NCBI RefSeq assembly: GCF_013391635.1
Contig: NZ_JACAWU010000002.1
Span: 310,001-374,000 of the forward strand
Reading direction: 5' to 3'
DNA: 64,000 bases
Source of the DNA: Natronomonas gomsonensis
GTDB taxonomy: Archaea; Halobacteriota; Halobacteria; Halobacteriales; Haloarculaceae
A model generated the notes under the pieces. The model searched no databases. It was not told the DNA's origin and saw only the letters and a program-made list of their open reading frames with translations. Made by a program: the position numbers and the translations under genes. Positions within the stretch are counted from its first letter, which is position 1; every line of letters starts with the position of its first letter. Positions 62,238-64,000 of the stretch are shown one piece after another.

Positions 62238-63212
62238 ATGGAGTACACCACACTGGGTTCGACCGGTATCGAAGTGTCACGCCTCTGTCTCGGTTGTATG
62301 AGTTTCGGCGACTCCGACTGGCGGGAGTGGGTCAAAGGCGAGGAGTTCGGCCACGAACTCGTCGAACGGGCGCGGGACCTCGGCATCAACTTCTTCGACA
62401 CCGCCAACATGTACTCTCGCGGCGAGAGCGAGCGCATCCTCGGGGACGCCCTCGAAGGCCACCGCGAGGAGAGCGTCGTCGCGACGAAGTGTTTCTTCCG
62501 AATGCGCGACGACGACCCGAACTCCGGTGGGCTCTCCCGGAAGGCCATCGAGCAGGAACTCGACGCTTCACTGGACCGCCTCGGGATGGATACCATCGAC
62601 CTCTATCAGATTCACCGCTGGGACTACGACACGCCAATCGAGCAGACGCTCCGGGCGATGACCGACGCCGTCCGCCGCGGAAAGGTCCGTCACATCGGTG
62701 CCTCCTCGATGTGGGCCCACCAACTCGCCGAGTCGCTACATACGAGCGACAGGGAGGGGTTAGAGCGGTTCGCGACGATGCAGAACCACTACAACCTCGT
62801 CTACCGGGAGGAGGAACGCGAGACCCTCCCGCTGTGTGAGAAGGAGGGCCTCGGCGTCGTCCCCTGGAGCCCGATGGCTCGGGGGTACCTCACTCGCCCC
62901 CACGAGGAGTACATGTCGACGAAGCGCGCCGAAACAGACGACTACGCCCAAGAGCACCCCTACGCCAACAACGGAGGGAAGGAAATCAACGAACGCGTCC
63001 AGGAGTTGGCCGCTGATAAGGGCATCTCGATGGCGCAGCTGTCGCTGTCGTGGCTGCTACACAAGGATTGGGTCGACGCTCCCATCATCGGCGCCTCGAA
63101 GATTCAGCACCTCGAAGACGCCGTCGAGGCGCTGGAAATCGACCTCTCGGCCAGCGACATCGCGTACCTCGAAGAGCCGTACGAACCCGTCCCCATCTCG
63201 GGTCACGAATAA
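62238..63212 (+). CDS. Aldo/keto reductase
   Basis: 324 residues, NADPH-dependent barrel enzyme. YTTLGSTGIEVSRLCLGCMSFG at the start; catalytic tetrad visible as D and Y in FDTANMYSRGESE (about 53-65), K in VVATKCFF (about 85) and H in YQIHRWD (about 120). Substrate unknown. CTTTTTGC at 62210-62217 is a possible TATA box 25 nt upstream. Confidence 0.92.
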   Translation: MEYTTLGSTGIEVSRLCLGCMSFGDSDWREWVKGEEFGHELVERARDLGINFFDTANMYSRGESERILGDALEGHREESVVATKCFFRMRDDDPNSGGLSRKAIEQELDASLDRLGMDTIDLYQIHRWDYDTPIEQTLRAMTDAVRRGKVRHIGASSMWAHQLAESLHTSDREGLERFATMQNHYNLVYREEERETLPLCEKEGLGVVPWSPMARGYLTRPHEEYMSTKRAETDDYAQEHPYANNGGKEINERVQELAADKGISMAQLSLSWLLHKDWVDAPIIGASKIQHLEDAVEALEIDLSASDIAYLEEPYEPVPISGHE

Positions 63213-63220
63213 ATCGGCAC

Positions 63221-64000
63221 TCAGCGCCGACGAGCGAGCAACGCCGCACCGACCAACGCCACGACGGCGACGCCGCCGCCGAAGCCCGCGCCGTCGCCGG
63301 CCGTCGGTGACTGGACGACTTCACGTTCCCACTGTGCCTCAGTCGGCGTGGGCGTCGGTTGCGGCCGCGCCGTCGGCTCCGGTGTCGCGGTCGGTTCGGG
63401 CGTCGACTGCGGCGTCGTCTCGGCTGGAGTGTCGTCGGGGGTCGGTGTCGATTCGGATTCGGTCGTCGAGGTGTCCTCGCTCGTCGTGTCGTCTTCAGGC
63501 GTGCTCTCTTCGGAGGACTCGGGCGTCGGTTCCGGCGTCGGCGTCTGCTCCGGTTCCGACGGCGGCGGTCCGAGTTGCTCTCTGGCCTCGGCTTCGTTCT
63601 CACAGTCACAAATCCAGAAGTAGTGGGATTCGGCCTCGATGGTCTTCCGCTCGCCGCTTGCGGTCACGCCCGTCGTACTCCCGGTGACCTGATACCAACC
63701 GGGCTCGTCGGGGTTCGTGTAACACGTGGCGACCGATACGATTTCGTCGCCGTCGTCAAGGTGTGTCGTCGAGCCGCCGAAATCGTCCTCGCCGTAGAAG
63801 TCGACTTCGAAGCGGTCCTCGCCGGCGGAGAAGCTCTTGACGTTGCTCTCGAGGCTCTCGTCGACCTTCTGGCCGTCGTAGGTGCTCCCGCGGTCGATAC
63901 CGAACGTTTCCGAGTTGGAGGGTCCACAGCCCTCGAAACTCCCCTCCTCGTAGACGGCCAACAGCGTTTCGAGCGTCTCGAAGTCCGTTCCGGCTTCCCC
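63221..64000 (-). CDS. Surface protein with PGF-CTERM-like tail (5' end outside window)
   Basis: The last 259 residues of a gene still open at the window edge. A beta-rich part with an RFEVDFYGEDDFGGSTTHL segment and several Cys is followed by a Thr/Pro/Glu/Ser-rich linker of about 90 residues, a typical glycosylated stalk. The tail GAGFGGGVAVVALVGAALLARRR is a membrane helix plus Arg cluster like the archaeosortase sorting signal PGF-CTERM, with Ala in place of the signature Pro. Function of the globular part unknown. Confidence 0.78.
   Translation of the reverse strand, partial: GEAGTDFETLETLLAVYEEGSFEGCGPSNSETFGIDRGSTYDGQKVDESLESNVKSFSAGEDRFEVDFYGEDDFGGSTTHLDDGDEIVSVATCYTNPDEPGWYQVTGSTTGVTASGERKTIEAESHYFWICDCENEAEAREQLGPPPSEPEQTPTPEPTPESSEESTPEDDTTSEDTSTTESESTPTPDDTPAETTPQSTPEPTATPEPTARPQPTPTPTEAQWEREVVQSPTAGDGAGFGGGVAVVALVGAALLARRR

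Overview
The window is a 64 kb piece of a haloarchaeal (class Halobacteria) chromosome. The evidence is high G+C content, very acidic proteins, twin-arginine signals (RRxFM), AT-rich TATA boxes about 27 nt upstream of start codons that imply leaderless mRNAs, archaeal RNA polymerase and ribosomal protein operons, a HalX response regulator and archaeal tRNA genes without encoded CCA. I cannot name a species. No insertion sequence, CRISPR array, integrase or replication origin was seen. Most of the window is core genome with accessory pieces set into it.

Layout. 1-8.3 kb: a membrane-bound formate dehydrogenase-type operon (catalytic subunit, 4Fe-4S subunit, small membrane protein, cytochrome b), divergent from a partial HdrA/MvhD-like multi-cluster iron-sulfur protein. 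8.3-10.4 kb: a MetE-type methionine synthase pair. 10.4-15.2 kb: a conserved information-processing run (zinc micro-protein, EF-1 beta, L21e, Rpo4, DUF655, KsgA, MscS, HemK2). 15.2-21.6 kb: methyltransferase, oxidoreductase, TmcA and small accessory genes. 21.6-26.2 kb: FixABC electron-transfer flavoprotein system with FixX fused to FixC, and a ferredoxin.

26.2-47.4 kb: gltX, idsA, RNase J, isopentenyl phosphate kinase, mevalonate kinase, S2, enolase, Rpo6, Rpo10, S9, L13, L18e, tRNA-Leu, Rpo3, S11, S4, S13 and tRNA-Ser, all on the minus strand. This order is broken at two places. A fatty-acyl-CoA cassette (dienoyl-CoA-reductase-like SDR, two acyl-CoA ligases, acyl-CoA dehydrogenase, metallo-beta-lactamase hydrolase) plus a GIDE-like membrane protein lies between RNase J and isopentenyl phosphate kinase. 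A second GIDE-like paralogue and a degenerate Nudix protein lie between mevalonate kinase and S2. The electrons from acyl-CoA dehydrogenase would plausibly pass to the Fix/ETF proteins encoded 8-12 kb away.

47.6-64 kb: Mrp ATPase, MoaA (molybdopterin synthesis, which the formate dehydrogenase needs), an exported trio (PKD protein, TAT lipoprotein, CAP-domain protein), a HalX response regulator beside a possible histidine-kinase remnant, TyrRS, a divergent HxlR/DoxX pair, a flavin reductase, a zinc-finger protein, an ABC exporter whose permease is fused to a PrsW-like intramembrane protease, an aldo/keto reductase, and a partial surface protein with a PGF-CTERM-like tail.

The least ordinary items are the HdrA/MvhD-like protein with a decayed flavin motif next to formate dehydrogenase, the ABC permease-PrsW fusion, the GIDE paralogues at both breaks of the mevalonate cluster, the duplicated helical repeat on FixB, the exported trio, and a structured non-coding stretch before gltX.
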